DNA from: Muricoccus nepalensis
Lineage (GTDB): Bacteria; Pseudomonadota; Alphaproteobacteria; Acetobacterales; Acetobacteraceae
DNA length: 64,000 bases
Assembly (NCBI RefSeq): GCF_006438825.1
Contig: NZ_RCZP01000002.1
Coordinates: 342,568 to 406,567, forward strand
Direction of reading: 5' to 3'
In this document: in pieces, positions 47,335 through 56,965 of the stretch
How positions within the stretch are numbered: the first letter of the stretch is position 1
How the letters are laid out: each line of letters starts with the position of its first letter
Notes under the pieces: generated by a model
The model's database searches: none
Seen by the model: only the letters and a program-made list of their open reading frames with translations
What the model was told of the DNA's origin: nothing
Made by a program: the position numbers and the translations under genes

Positions 47335-48432
47335 GTGAACCATATCTCGCCGGCCCCCGCCGGTACGAAGCTGAAGCCGGGCGTCGTGACGGGCGCCGAC
47401 TACCTCACCCTGCTGGAGGCCTGCCGCGCGGGCGGCTACGCGCTGCCGGCGGTGAACGTGGTGGGCACGAACAGCATCAACGCGGTGCTGGAATCCGCCT
47501 CGAAGAACAAGGCGGACGTGATCATCCAGCTCTCCAACGGCGGCGCGCGCTTCTTCGGCGGCGAGGGCTGCCCGGACGCCGAGGCGGCGCGGGTGCTGGG
47601 TGCGGTCTCGGCCGCGCAGCACGTCCACACCCTGGCCAAGGCCTATGGCGTCTGCGTGGTGCTGCACACCGACCACGCCGACCGCTCGCTGCTGCCCTGG
47701 GTGAACGCGCTGATCGACCACGGCGAGGAGCACATGAAGCGGACGGGGCAGCCGCTGTTCTCGTCGCACATGATCGACCTCTCGGCCGAGCCGCTGGAGA
47801 CGAACATCGCGGAATGCGCGGCGGTGCTGAAGCGCATGGCGCCGCTCGGCATGAGCCTCGAGATCGAGCTCGGCGTGACCGGCGGCGAGGAGGACGGGAT
47901 CGGGCACGACATCGAGGAGAGCGCCGACAACGCGCATCTCTACACCCAGCCCGAGGACGTGCTGCGCGCCTGGGAGGTGCTGTCGCCGATCGGGCACGTG
48001 ACGATGGCCGCCTCCTTCGGGAACGTGCACGGGGTCTACGCGCCGGGCAACGTGAAGCTGCGGCCGGAGATCCTCAAGGCGTCGCAGGAGGCGGTGGCCG
48101 GCAAGTTCGGCGGCGGCGACAAGCCGATGAGCCTCGTCTTCCACGGCGGCTCGGGCTCGGAGAAGGACAAGATCACGGAGGCCGTGTCCTACGGCGTGTT
48201 CAAGATGAACATCGACACGGACACGCAGTTCGCCTTCGCGGAGCCGGTGGGCGCCTATGTGCAGGCGAACCCCGTGGCCTTCACGCACCAGATCGACCCG
48301 TCCAACGGCAAGCCGACAAAGAAGCTGTACGACCCGCGCAAGTGGCTGCGGGCGGCGGAGAAGGGGGTCGCGAAGCGGCTGGACGAGGCCTTCGCCGACC
48401 TCGGCTCGGCCGGGCGCAGCCTGGCGGGCTGA
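47335..48432 (+). CDS. fbaA: Fructose-bisphosphate aldolase, class II (class IIA)
   Basis: Zinc-dependent cleavage of fructose 1,6-bisphosphate in glycolysis/gluconeogenesis. The 365-aa protein resembles the E. coli FbaA type: LHTDHADRSLLPW (zinc His and catalytic Asp) near residue 110, LEIELGVTGGEEDG, YTQPEDV, FHGGSGS and MNIDTDTQ, ending in KKLYDPRKWLRA. The start is GTG at 47335 with GCAGGA about 9 bases upstream. It is divergent from the helicase gene. Confidence 0.95.
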   Translation: MNHISPAPAGTKLKPGVVTGADYLTLLEACRAGGYALPAVNVVGTNSINAVLESASKNKADVIIQLSNGGARFFGGEGCPDAEAARVLGAVSAAQHVHTLAKAYGVCVVLHTDHADRSLLPWVNALIDHGEEHMKRTGQPLFSSHMIDLSAEPLETNIAECAAVLKRMAPLGMSLEIELGVTGGEEDGIGHDIEESADNAHLYTQPEDVLRAWEVLSPIGHVTMAASFGNVHGVYAPGNVKLRPEILKASQEAVAGKFGGGDKPMSLVFHGGSGSEKDKITEAVSYGVFKMNIDTDTQFAFAEPVGAYVQANPVAFTHQIDPSNGKPTKKLYDPRKWLRAAEKGVAKRLDEAFADLGSAGRSLAG

Positions 48433-48485
48433 TCGCCGGCGGGCGGGGACCCAGTTCCCGCCCTTCCAGCCGCCGCGAAAACGAG

Positions 48486-48522
48486 AAGGGGCGGGAGGGC
48501 CGAAGCCTTCCCGCCCCTTTCT
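48486..48522 (+). terminator. Terminator after fbaA
   Basis: An 11-bp stem (AAGGGGCGGGA and its complement) extended by three more pairs inside, followed by TTTCT. It lies between fbaA and the convergent asd gene and could act for both directions. Confidence 0.8.
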
Positions 48523-48540
48523 GCTAGTGGCGCGGCGGGG

Positions 48541-49548
48541 TCAGGCCGCGAGGCGGACCGGCAGGGCCTCGGCGATCTGCACCGCGTTGAGGGCGGCGCC
48601 CTTGAGGAGCTGGTCGCCGCAGACGAAGAGGTCGAGGCCGCGGTCCCCGAAGACGGGGTTGGCGCGGACGCGGCCGGCCTCGACGTCGTACTGGCCGCTG
48701 GCGGTCAGCGGCATGGGGTAGAGGGCGTTCTCCACGTCGTCGACGAGCTTCACGCCGGGGGCGGCGGCGAGGATGCGGCGGGCGGCCTCGGCGGTGACGG
48801 GGCGCTCGGTCTCGATCGTCACGGCCTCGGCGTGGGCGCGCATGGTCGGCACGCGGACGGCGGTGCAGGAGATCAGGAGGTCCGGCAGGCCCATGATCTT
48901 CCGGGTCTCCCAGGTGACCTTCATCTCCTCCCGCGTGTAGCCGTTGGGCTGGAAGCTATCGATGTGCGGGATGAGGTTCATGGGGAGCGGGTGGCGGAAG
49001 AACTTGTTCGTCGCCTGACCGCCTTGCGCGAGGACCTCGCGCAGCCCGTCCTCGAGCTCCTGCATGCCCTCGGCCCCCGCGCCGGAGGCGGCCTGGTAGG
49101 TGGAGACGATGACGCGCTTCAGGCCGAAGGCCTCGTGCAGCGGGGCGAGGGCGACGGCGAGGATGGCGGTGGTACAGTTGGGGTTGGCGATCAGGCGGGC
49201 GTTGCCGGCCGCGGCCGCGTTCACCTCGGGCACCACGAGGGGGACGTCGTCCTCCAGGCGGAAGGCGGAGGAGTTGTCGACCACCACGGCGCCGGCCTCG
49301 ACGAGCTGGCGGGCGTGGGCCTTGGACCAGTCGCCGGAAACGGCAAGGAGGGCGAGGTCCAGGCGGGGCGGGGTGGCGGGGTCGTAGACCTCGATCCGCT
49401 TGTCGCCGAAGGGGGTGGGAACGCGGGTGCCGGCGCTGCGGGTGGAGGCGAAGAGGCGCAGCTCGGTCACCGGGAAGCCCCGGTCGCCCAGGACCTGCAC
49501 CAGTTCCTTGCCGACGGCGCCCGTGGCGCCGAAAACCCCAACGCGCAT
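48541..49548 (-). CDS. asd: Aspartate-semialdehyde dehydrogenase
   Basis: Makes aspartate semialdehyde for lysine, threonine, methionine and diaminopimelate synthesis. The 335-aa protein has [11 protein letters not shown] at the NADP site, the catalytic Cys in NPNCTT near residue 132, and the conserved [10 protein letters not shown] and [12 protein letters not shown] (catalytic His) stretches. It is divergent from lysK. Confidence 0.95.
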   Translation of the reverse strand: MRVGVFGATGAVGKELVQVLGDRGFPVTELRLFASTRSAGTRVPTPFGDKRIEVYDPATPPRLDLALLAVSGDWSKAHARQLVEAGAVVVDNSSAFRLEDDVPLVVPEVNAAAAGNARLIANPNCTTAILAVALAPLHEAFGLKRVIVSTYQAASGAGAEGMQELEDGLREVLAQGGQATNKFFRHPLPMNLIPHIDSFQPNGYTREEMKVTWETRKIMGLPDLLISCTAVRVPTMRAHAEAVTIETERPVTAEAARRILAAAPGVKLVDDVENALYPMPLTASGQYDVEAGRVRANPVFGDRGLDLFVCGDQLLKGAALNAVQIAEALPVRLAA

Positions 49549-49730
49549 GACCTGCGTTCCTTGCGAGGCGTTGTCGGGGCGCCCGGATGGGCCCGCCCGG
49601 CCAGAGTGGCAGGGTGGCTTATACAGGCGCGCGCGCGGGATGCGAGGCGCGCGTTGCGGGGAGCAGGGATGCCCGGTTGTTGAAGGGGCGCGTTGACCGG
49701 GCGGGGTGGCGGGGGCAATTGGGGGCGGCC

Positions 49731-51383
49731 ATGGAACGTCCCCCCGCCGATCCCTCCCTTCGTGATACCCGCGCCTGGCCCTTCGAGGAGGCGGCGAAGG
49801 TGGCCGGCCGGGCCTCGGTCGCGGCCAAGGGGGCGGCCCTGTTCGAGACGGGCTACGGCCCTTCCGGCCTGCCGCATATCGGCACCTTCGGGGAGGTGGC
49901 GCGGACCACCTGGGTGCGGCGAGCCTTCGAGCGGCTGACGGGGCTGCCCTCCCGGCTGCTGGCCTTCTCCGACGACATGGACGCGCTGCGGAAGGTGCCG
50001 GACAACGCGCCGCAGCCGGAGATGCTCAGGGCGCATCTCGGGCGGCCGCTGACGCGCATCCCGGACCCCTACGGCACGCACGAGAGCTACGGCGCGCACA
50101 ACAACGCGCGGCTGCGGGCCTTCCTCGACGAGTTCGGCTTCGAGTACGAGTTCGTCTCCTCGACCGACTATTACGGCTCCGGCCGGTTCGACGCGGCCCT
50201 GCGCCGGATGCTCGCGGTGCACGAGGAGGTCCGGGCGGTCATCCTGCCGACCCTCGGCCCCGACCGGCGGGCGACCTACTCGCCCTTCCTGCCGATCCAC
50301 CCGCGGACCGGCATCGTCATGCAGGTGCCGATGGAGGAGGTGCGGGCGGAGGCCGGGACGGTCGTGTGGCGCGACCCGGAGACGGGGGAGCGCTTCGAGA
50401 CGCCCGTGACCGGCGGCCACGTGAAGGCGCAGTGGAAGGCGGACTGGGCGCTGCGCTGGTTCGCGCTCGGCGTGGACTACGAGATGTCGGGCAAGGACCT
50501 GATCGACAGCGTGCGCCTGTCCTCGGCCATCTGCCGGGTGCTCGGGGGGGAGCCGCCGGTGGGCTTCACCTACGAGCTGTTCCTCGACGCCGAGGGGCAC
50601 AAGATCAGCAAGAGCAAGGGCAACGGGCTGACCATCGACGAGTGGCTGCGCTACGGCCCGCCCGAGAGCCTGTCCCTGTTCATGTACCAGCAGCCCGGGC
50701 GGGCGAAGCGGCTGCACTTCGACGTCATCCCGCGGGCGACGGACGAGTACCTGGGGCAGGTGGAGAAGCTGCGGGCGGCCGCGGACCCGGCGAACCCGGC
50801 CTGGCACATCCACGAAGGCGCGCTGCCGAACGGGGCCGGCAGCCCGATCACCTTCACGCTGCTGCTGAACCTCGCCGTGGCCGCCAACGCCGAGACGCCG
50901 GAGATGCTCTGGGGCTACCTGCGGCGGCACGCCCCGGACGCGACGCCGGAGGCCTCCCCGATGCTGGCGGTGCTGGTGGAGCGGGCCTCCGCCTACTACC
51001 GGGACGTGGTGAAGCCGACGAAGCGCTTCCGGGCGGCGACGGAGGCGGAGCGGGAGGCGCTGCTGCACCTGGCGGCCCTGCTCCGGGAGAACCAGGGGCG
51101 GATCGAGGCGCTTCCGGTGGCGGAGCGGCCCGCGGCCATCCAGGACCTCGTCTACGACGCGGGGCGGCGGGAGCCCTTCCTGCAGCCGGGCAAGGACCCC
51201 GCGCGGCCGGGCGTGTCGCGGGCCTGGTTCGCGGCGATCTACCAGGTGCTGCTCGGGCAGGAGGAGGGGCCGCGCTTCGGCGGCTTCGTCGCGCTCTACG
51301 GCATTCCCGAGACGGTGGCGCTGATCGAGGGAGCGCTCGGGGCCGCGGCCCCGAAGCAGGCCCAGGGCGCCGGCGCCGCATGA
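49731..51383 (+). CDS. lysK: Lysyl-tRNA synthetase, class I
   Basis: Charges tRNA-Lys. The 550-aa protein is the class I (archaeal-type) enzyme used by many alphaproteobacteria: the HIGH-like motif is PHIGTF near residue 45, the KMSKS motif is KISKSKGNG near 287. The [12 protein letters not shown] and MSGKDLIDS segments are typical. ATG 49731 is chosen at the conserved N-terminus. Its stop overlaps the MprF-like gene start by 4 bp (ATGA). Confidence 0.95.
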   Translation: MERPPADPSLRDTRAWPFEEAAKVAGRASVAAKGAALFETGYGPSGLPHIGTFGEVARTTWVRRAFERLTGLPSRLLAFSDDMDALRKVPDNAPQPEMLRAHLGRPLTRIPDPYGTHESYGAHNNARLRAFLDEFGFEYEFVSSTDYYGSGRFDAALRRMLAVHEEVRAVILPTLGPDRRATYSPFLPIHPRTGIVMQVPMEEVRAEAGTVVWRDPETGERFETPVTGGHVKAQWKADWALRWFALGVDYEMSGKDLIDSVRLSSAICRVLGGEPPVGFTYELFLDAEGHKISKSKGNGLTIDEWLRYGPPESLSLFMYQQPGRAKRLHFDVIPRATDEYLGQVEKLRAAADPANPAWHIHEGALPNGAGSPITFTLLLNLAVAANAETPEMLWGYLRRHAPDATPEASPMLAVLVERASAYYRDVVKPTKRFRAATEAEREALLHLAALLRENQGRIEALPVAERPAAIQDLVYDAGRREPFLQPGKDPARPGVSRAWFAAIYQVLLGQEEGPRFGGFVALYGIPETVALIEGALGAAAPKQAQGAGAA

Positions 51384-53317
51384 GCTGGGCGCTGATCCGC
51401 AAGCACGGGCCGACCGTCTTCGGGCTGATCCTGCTGGTGGGGGCGCTCTACGTCGTGCAGCGGGAGTTCCGCAGCCTGTCGGTGGCGGATGTGGGGCGGG
51501 CGCTGGAGGCGACCTCGCAGCGGCAGCTCTGGATCGCCGGCGGCTGGACGGTGCTCGCCTACGCGGTGCTGACGATCTACGACCGGCTCGGCTCGGTCTA
51601 CGCGGGAAAGCCCATCTCCTACCTGCGGACCTCGCTGGCCTCCTTCTGCGCCTACACGCTGGCGCACAACCTCGGCTTCGCCGCGGTGTCCGGGGCGGCG
51701 GTGCGCTACCGCTTCTACGCGGCCTGGGGGCTGACCTCGGTCGAGATCGCGAAGGTCATCGCCTTCACCTCGCTCACCTTCGGGCTCGGCGGCTTCGCGC
51801 TCGGCGGGCTGGTGCTGGTGCTGGAGCCCTCCGTGCTCCCCTGGGTGGGCGAGGCGTCGGGCGAGGTGGTGCCGTCCTGGGTCGCGCAGGTGGTGGGGGT
51901 CGCGATGTGGGGGATCGTCGGCACCTACCTCGTGCTGTCGCGCCGCTTCCCGCACTTCAAGGCCTTCGGGCACCAGATCGATCTGCCGGGCTTCCGCATG
52001 GCGCTGGCGCAGGTCGCGCTGGCGAGCGTCGACGTCGCGGTCACGGCGGCGATCTTCTACTGGCTGCTGCCCGAGGCGCCCGGGCTGACCTTCTGGAAGT
52101 TCCTCGGCATCTACATCGCGGCCTACACCGCGGGGCTGGCCGCGAGCGTGCCGGGCGGGCTCGGGGTCTTCGACGGCTTCATCCTGCTGAGCCTCGAGCC
52201 CTACCTGCCCTCCGCCCAGGTCGTGGGGGCGGTGCTGCTGTTCCGGCTCTTCTACTACGTCGTGCCGCTCTTCCTGGCGGGCGGCCTCTTCGCGGCCTTC
52301 GAGCTCGGGCAGCGCCGGCCCGCGATGGGGCGGCTGCAGGTGGAGACGCGCGTGACCGGGGCGCTGGAGGTGCCGGTCCTCGCCGGGCTCACCGGCCTGG
52401 GCGGGGTCGTGCTCATCTTCGTCGGCGCCCTGCCGGCGCGTGGGTCGGACATCGCGCACTGGGGCGGGGAGTGGGCGGCGCTGGCGAGCCAGTTCGCGGC
52501 CTCGGTGGTGGGGTCGCTGCTGCTGGTGGTGTCCTACGGGATGCTGCGGCGGCTGCGCCTGGCTTGGTGGGCCGGGCTGTTCCTGCTGGCCAATGGGGTG
52601 GCCATCCTCGCGATCCGGGGCGACCCCTGGTGGGTGGCGGCGGCCTATCTCGGGACGGGGTTGTTCCTGGCGGCCATGGGGGGCGCCTTTTACCGCGACG
52701 CGCGGCTGACCGGGGAGCCGCTGACGGCGTCGCGCGTCTTCTCGCTCGCGGCCGGGGTGATCTGCGGGCTGACGCTGGCCACCGTCGCTTATCACGGGCG
52801 GGTCTCCGAGGCGGCCTGGTGGGAGGTGGTGCTGCTGTCGGGCATGCCGGCGCCGCTTCGCTTCGGGGTGGGCCTCTCGGCCCTGCTGCTGCTCTTCGCG
52901 GCCTTCCGGCTGCTGCGCCCGGCGCGGATCCACGCCGAGGACTACGACGAATCGGCCCAGGCGCGGCTGGCGGCCCTGGGCGCGCGGGTGCCGCACCACG
53001 CGGACGGGGTGGTCTTCGCCGATGGCGGGCGGGCGGGCTTCGCCTTCCGGCGGCTGGAGGGGATCTGGGTGGCCGAGGGCGACCCCGCGGGCGCGCCGGA
53101 CGCCCGGATCAGCGCGATCTGGCGCTTCCGGGACCTTTGCGACGCCGCCGGGGTCGCCCCGGCCTTCGCGGGGGTGGGGCAGGGGATGCAGCGGGCCTAC
53201 GAGGCCGCCGGCATGGCCTCCGTGACGCTGCCGGACGGGCGGTCGATGGCGCTGTCGGGCGACCAGGACCCGCAGAAGGTGCTGCGGCTGCTGGCGGCGG
53301 GCGGGGCCGGGGACTAG
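51380..53317 (+). CDS. MprF-like lysylphosphatidylglycerol flippase with shortened synthase domain
   Basis: A 645-aa protein. Residues 1 to about 310 form the MprF flippase (UPF0104) unit with about eight transmembrane helices ([40 protein letters not shown]). A second membrane set follows to about residue 510. The cytosolic C-terminus, only about 125 residues, resembles the first GNAT-like half of the DUF2156 synthase domain ([29 protein letters not shown]) and stops where the second half would begin; full MprF is about 850 aa. It is coupled to lysK by a 4-bp overlap. Family and link are clear; lysyl transfer is doubtful. Confidence 0.8.
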   Translation: MSWALIRKHGPTVFGLILLVGALYVVQREFRSLSVADVGRALEATSQRQLWIAGGWTVLAYAVLTIYDRLGSVYAGKPISYLRTSLASFCAYTLAHNLGFAAVSGAAVRYRFYAAWGLTSVEIAKVIAFTSLTFGLGGFALGGLVLVLEPSVLPWVGEASGEVVPSWVAQVVGVAMWGIVGTYLVLSRRFPHFKAFGHQIDLPGFRMALAQVALASVDVAVTAAIFYWLLPEAPGLTFWKFLGIYIAAYTAGLAASVPGGLGVFDGFILLSLEPYLPSAQVVGAVLLFRLFYYVVPLFLAGGLFAAFELGQRRPAMGRLQVETRVTGALEVPVLAGLTGLGGVVLIFVGALPARGSDIAHWGGEWAALASQFAASVVGSLLLVVSYGMLRRLRLAWWAGLFLLANGVAILAIRGDPWWVAAAYLGTGLFLAAMGGAFYRDARLTGEPLTASRVFSLAAGVICGLTLATVAYHGRVSEAAWWEVVLLSGMPAPLRFGVGLSALLLLFAAFRLLRPARIHAEDYDESAQARLAALGARVPHHADGVVFADGGRAGFAFRRLEGIWVAEGDPAGAPDARISAIWRFRDLCDAAGVAPAFAGVGQGMQRAYEAAGMASVTLPDGRSMALSGDQDPQKVLRLLAAGGAGD

Positions 53318-53365
53318 GCCGGGCGACGCCGTTCCCGGCCGCCGGTCAGGCGGCCGCGCCGTCGC

Positions 53366-53722
53366 TCAGGGCACCCAGGGCGGGAAGCGGTGCAGCCCGT
53401 CGCGGCCGAGCGGGAGAGGGACCGCGCCGCGCACGGCCGCGAGCGGGAGGGTGCCGTAGAGATGCGGGAAGAGGCCGGGCCGCTTGCCGCCAGCGGCCGG
53501 CTCCCAGCGCAGCGCGGCCCCGAGCGCCGCGGCCTCCGCGCTGACGAGCCAGAGGTCGGGCTCGCCCGCGCGGTGCTTCGCCGCGCTGGCGCGGAGCTGG
53601 GCTGCCGTGGAGAAGTGCAGGAAGCCGTCGCGCCGGTCGTCGGCGCTGCCGGCATAGGCGCCCGCCTGCTGGGCCGCGTGCCAGTCGGCCCCGCGCAGGA
53701 CGGTGTGGATCAGGGGTTCCAT
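53366..53722 (-). CDS. DUF952 family protein
   Basis: A 118-aa cytosolic protein with the DUF952 pattern: DGFLHFSTAAQL near residue 33, LRWEPAAGGKRPGLFPHLYGTLP in the second half. Related in fold to small metabolic or ADP-ribose-binding proteins, but the function is unknown. It marks the left edge of host sequence next to the prophage. Confidence 0.85.
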   Translation of the reverse strand: MEPLIHTVLRGADWHAAQQAGAYAGSADDRRDGFLHFSTAAQLRASAAKHRAGEPDLWLVSAEAAALGAALRWEPAAGGKRPGLFPHLYGTLPLAAVRGAVPLPLGRDGLHRFPPWVP

Positions 53723-53740
53723 GCCCCCGCTTCTAGCGCG

Positions 53741-54274
53741 TCAGGCCGCGGCCACCAGGGCCGGGGCGGCGGGCCGCGCCGGGGGATACCCGGTCTCCAG
53801 GCGATAGAAGGTCAGGCCGCCGATCTCGGCCGAGGCCTCGCGCGCCACGGCCCAGCCCGGGAGGCGGTCGGACGGGTGCCAGTGGGTGGCGCCGCCGGTC
53901 GGGTCCACCAGGGCGCCGGAGAGGGCGCGGGACGCGATCCGGCGGCACACCGCCAGCGCCGGGTCAGCCGGCGGCGGGGCGGCCAGCCGGGCGTGGCCGG
54001 GGTGGCGCGGGTTGCAGGCCGGGAACAGGAAGGGGTCCCGGCAGGCGGCCGCCATCTCCTTCGGGCCGGGCTCGGGCAGCCGCGCGTGGCCGCCGCGGGC
54101 GAAGGGCGCCGCGCCGGGAACGCGGGGCGGCCGCGGCTGGGCGGCGCGCGCCCGGTTCGCGGCGAGGGAGGCGAGCGCCTCGATGGCGCGCACCGGGAGG
54201 GTCCCCGCCTCGGCGTAGAGCGTGCGGGCGAGGGTCTCGGCGACGGCGTCGGCGGTCGTGGCGGGGGAGGGCAT
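53741..54274 (-). CDS. Phage endolysin, SleB-like cell wall hydrolase
   Basis: A 177-aa hydrolase of the SleB (Hydrolase_2) type: LARTLYAEAG near residue 17 with a likely catalytic Glu at about 22, ALASLAANRARAA, then Cys-containing DPFLFPACNP and GGATHWHPSDRLPGW near residue 135. Such enzymes cut peptidoglycan. It has no signal peptide, so it would rely on a holin; the gene directly upstream encodes a small membrane protein. It is the last late gene, as lysis genes often are. Confidence 0.75.
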   Translation of the reverse strand: MPSPATTADAVAETLARTLYAEAGTLPVRAIEALASLAANRARAAQPRPPRVPGAAPFARGGHARLPEPGPKEMAAACRDPFLFPACNPRHPGHARLAAPPPADPALAVCRRIASRALSGALVDPTGGATHWHPSDRLPGWAVAREASAEIGGLTFYRLETGYPPARPAAPALVAAA

Positions 54275-54276
54275 GG

Positions 54277-54663
54277 TCAGCGATCCTCGGCGAGCACGCG
54301 CACCTGCGCGGCCGTGCTGTGGGCGGTGCGGGTGGCCTCGTCGAGCTTCTGCTCGATCCGGACCAGGTGGGAGGTCAGGCGCCCGTCGACGTCCCGGATG
54401 AGGGAGAGCGGGACGTAGGTGCGCGCGACCTCGAGCTTGAAGGCGCTGAGCTCCTCGCGCGTGCGCTCGATCGCCCCGAGATGGGCGTTGTGCGACGGGG
54501 CGGGCGGCGCGGGCGGCGCGGAAAGGGGCGGCTCGGCGGCGTCCCGGTCGGGCGGCTGCGGGAGGCTGCGCCGGAGCTGGTGGAGCATCCAGGCGAGCAG
54601 GGCGATGAAGGGCGTGTCGACCGCCGCGGCGATCCACTGCGAATCGGTGGCAAGGGACGGCAT
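54277..54663 (-). CDS. Small phage membrane protein, possible holin or spanin-like
   Basis: A 128-aa protein with one hydrophobic segment near residues 9-27 (WIAAAVDTPFIALLAWML), a Pro/Ala-rich linker, then a coiled-coil-like helix (FKLEVARTYVPLSLIRDVDG) to the end. It lies 2 bp before the endolysin gene. A lysis role (holin, spanin subunit) is inferred from position and topology; I do not recognise a named family. Confidence 0.6.
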   Translation of the reverse strand: MPSLATDSQWIAAAVDTPFIALLAWMLHQLRRSLPQPPDRDAAEPPLSAPPAPPAPSHNAHLGAIERTREELSAFKLEVARTYVPLSLIRDVDGRLTSHLVRIEQKLDEATRTAHSTAAQVRVLAEDR

Positions 54664-54758
54664 GGGTCCTCCTTCGGGGGATCCGGCGGGATGGGGTTGA
54701 TCCCGGGTGGGGACGCCCCGACTTACCGGGACGCCATGGGGGATGCTTTGAGACGAGG

Positions 54759-54986
54759 ATGTGGAACGAACCGTATCTCGAGACCTGCTGCCGGTCCGCG
54801 CTGCACCGCCTGTTCCTGACGCGGGGCGGGACGCGCCCGGCCGGGCTGCCGGACGATGCCTGCCTTCGCCGGCTCGGCGGGATGGGCCTGGCGGAGGAGG
54901 TCTCGCCGGGGCGCTTTGCCATGACCGAGGCGGGCGCCGCCCGGCACGCGAGCGAGGTGCTGCGGCGGCCGAGATCGGCGGCCTAG
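54759..54986 (+). CDS. Small protein on the opposite strand inside the prophage
   Basis: A 75-aa protein with one ATG at 54759 after GACGAGG. The sequence has the look of a small winged-helix or marR-type fragment (LRRLGGMGLAEEVSPGRFAMTEAGAARH), but I cannot assign a family. It is the only plus-strand gene in the prophage part and so could be a moron-type cargo gene or a false call. Confidence 0.45.
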   Translation: MWNEPYLETCCRSALHRLFLTRGGTRPAGLPDDACLRRLGGMGLAEEVSPGRFAMTEAGAARHASEVLRRPRSAA

Positions 54987-54990
54987 AACG

Positions 54991-55016
54991 CAAAAGGCCC
55001 GCCTTTCGGCGGGCCC
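54991..55016 (-). terminator. Hairpin terminator after the 30-aa ORF
   Basis: An 8-bp GC stem (GGCCCGCC and complement) with loop GAAA, followed on the minus strand by TTTTGCG. It ends the transcript coming from the terminase side and precedes the lysis genes. Confidence 0.7.
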
Positions 55017-55041
55017 TTGGGATCGCGGCTGGTGGCCGGGG

Positions 55042-55134
55042 TCAGCGTCGCGGCAGGGACGCCGTCCAGGGCAGGGCGGCGAGGCCGGCGAGCAGGCTGG
55101 TGGTGGAGGCGCTGAGCTGGCGGATGGACGTCAT
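55042..55134 (-). CDS. Tiny ORF, 30 aa, unknown
   Basis: ATG at 55134 with GGGAG 7-8 bases upstream, then 30 codons giving MTSIRQLSASTTSLLAGLAA with a Pro-Trp-rich end and two Arg before TGA. A strong terminator follows. Between large terminase and the lysis genes; it could be a small hydrophobic lysis-related peptide or chance. Confidence 0.4.
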   Translation of the reverse strand: MTSIRQLSASTTSLLAGLAALPWTASLPRR

Positions 55135-55221
55135 GAGGTGTCTCCCTTGGTTGGCGTGGTCTCAATTTCCACCAGCCCGGTGAATCAGGCCTGAACGACA
55201 CCGAAAAAAATGAGACGTCCC

Positions 55222-56679
55222 TCACCCGCGCCAGGATGCGCCCCGCGCGGCGGGGGGCAGGCTCGGCAGGCGGACCGGCTCGGCGAGGAGGCAACCGGCC
55301 ACCGCGTCGAGCGCGTCGTCCCGCACCCCGTTCGTGCCGGGCTTCCACTCCGCCATCTCCTGCGGAAAGGCGGTGCGGAACACCGCCTCGTGGGCGTGCA
55401 GCCTCCGCGCGGCGAGCGCCGGGTCGAGCGCGCCGAGGATGCGCTCCGCCTTCGGCCGGTGGCTCGCGTGCTCCACGACCGTGCAGGCGGCCCCGGCGCG
55501 CGCCATCTCCCGGCGCAGGAGGGCGGGCAGGAACTTGCCGATGCCGTTCGTCTCCACGCGCACGACCGGGAGCAGCAGCTCCCGCGCCAGCGCCGCGACG
55601 CGCTGGCACTGCTGCGTCGCGGGGTCCGTCGCGGCGCCCGGGTCCTGGGTGATGTAGGCCAAGCGGTGCAGGTAGTGATTTCCCTCCGCGTCCGAGAAGG
55701 TGGCGGCGAGCACGCTGCTGTCCCCCTTGCCCTCCCGTCCGTAGGCCGGGTCCCAGAAGCCGCCGCCCGAGACGAGGCGCCGGCCGAGCAGGGACAGCAC
55801 CGGACGCCCGTTCGCCTCGCGGTAGTCGAGGTCCTCGCCGTAGCGGACGATCAGCCCGGGATCGAGCCGCGCGGCCTCGGCCGCGGCGCATTCGAGCATC
55901 ATCTGCCGCCGGAACTGCAGCGGCCCCACCCGGTCGCGCTGCGCCTGCACGCCCTCGCGCGGGAAGCGCTCGGGCCAGGCGCTGCGGCCGGCGGCGTCCA
56001 GCAGCGGAACCCGCAGGCGCCGGTAGGAGCCGAGGTAGGCGCCCTCCACCTCGGGCGGCGCGTAGAGGCTGTCCGCACAGTGTGGCGTGCCGACGAAGAG
56101 GATGGTGCCGCCGGGCGTGAGGATGAACTCGCACTCGGCCAGCCGCTCGCGAAGCTCCTCGCGCTTGCCCGGCGTGTCGCAGTTGCCGGCGACCTCCACG
56201 TCGTCGCAGACGATGAGCTCGGCGCGCGAGCCCGTCACGTTGCCGCCGATCCCCTGGGCCAGCATGGAGGGCTCGCGGATGGCCCCGCGGCGGCGCACCG
56301 AGAAGCGGTCCGCCGCCCAGGTCTCGCCACCGCCGAGAAGATGCCGGCAGAGGGGATGGCGCTCAACGATTCGCCGCACCGTCGCGACCATGCGCGCCGC
56401 CAGCGCGTGGTCGGCGGCGAGCACGAAGATTCGGATCTCGGGATCCACCGCCAGGCGCCAGGCGCACCACAGGCCGACCAGCGTCGACTTCCCGCAGCCG
56501 CGGAAGGCCATCAGCAGCAGCCGGTTGTCCGCCGCCGCCTCGCACGCCATCAGCCAGCGCGCGATCCGCCGGTGCACGCCGGGGGTGGCGATCCCGGCGC
56601 GCAGGTTCCAGGCGTAGAGGAACTCGAGGAAGTCCCGCCCCCGGACCTCGGGGCCCGGCGCGTCAGCCCTGGTCTTCAT
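55222..56679 (-). CDS. Phage terminase large subunit (T7 gp19/DNA maturase B type)
   Basis: A 485-aa DNA-packaging motor. The ATPase half has the Walker A-like FRGCGKST near residue 58 and Walker B LIVCDDVE near 158; the nuclease half has acidic residues in WDPAYGREGKGDSS and DDALDAVAG. In T7 this protein packages concatemeric DNA into the prohead. Its ATG overlaps the small-subunit gene by 17 bp. Identification rests on motifs and position; nothing looks broken. Confidence 0.88.
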   Translation of the reverse strand: MKTRADAPGPEVRGRDFLEFLYAWNLRAGIATPGVHRRIARWLMACEAAADNRLLLMAFRGCGKSTLVGLWCAWRLAVDPEIRIFVLAADHALAARMVATVRRIVERHPLCRHLLGGGETWAADRFSVRRRGAIREPSMLAQGIGGNVTGSRAELIVCDDVEVAGNCDTPGKREELRERLAECEFILTPGGTILFVGTPHCADSLYAPPEVEGAYLGSYRRLRVPLLDAAGRSAWPERFPREGVQAQRDRVGPLQFRRQMMLECAAAEAARLDPGLIVRYGEDLDYREANGRPVLSLLGRRLVSGGGFWDPAYGREGKGDSSVLAATFSDAEGNHYLHRLAYITQDPGAATDPATQQCQRVAALARELLLPVVRVETNGIGKFLPALLRREMARAGAACTVVEHASHRPKAERILGALDPALAARRLHAHEAVFRTAFPQEMAEWKPGTNGVRDDALDAVAGCLLAEPVRLPSLPPAARGASWRG

Positions 56680-56965
56680 CCTCCGTCATCTCCCCGTCTT
56701 CCTGCTCGGCCAGCTGGATGGACCGGCGGGCCTCGGCGATCAGCGTGCCGGCCTCCGCGCCGAGCTCCGTCGCGGCGGGGCCCGGCGCGAGCTTCATCAG
56801 GTGCTCGACATGAGCCAGGGCGGAGCGGGCGGCGGCGTGGTGCGCGGTGAAGGCCTTCGGGTCCTCGCGCGCGCCCGGCGCCGGGCCCCGCTCGACGAAG
56901 GCCTTGTAGTCCGCCACCACCTTCCGCAATGCGCTCTGCAGCTCCTCCTCCGTAAGGGGCCTCAC
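56663..56965 (-). CDS. Putative terminase small subunit (T7 gp18/DNA maturase A position)
   Basis: A 100-aa acidic helical protein (VRPLTEEELQSALRKVVADY start, acidic EDGEMTEDEDQG end). The start is GTG at 56965, overlapping the tailspike stop by 4 bp (GTGA). Its position directly before the large terminase, size and acidity fit a T7 gp18-like small terminase, but sequence similarity cannot be shown here. Confidence 0.65.
   Translation of the reverse strand: MRPLTEEELQSALRKVVADYKAFVERGPAPGAREDPKAFTAHHAAARSALAHVEHLMKLAPGPAATELGAEAGTLIAEARRSIQLAEQEDGEMTEDEDQG

Noticed and set aside
53700..53760. Prophage attachment site next to the DUF952 gene
   Set aside because: No tRNA or direct repeat is visible, and the other prophage end is outside the window.
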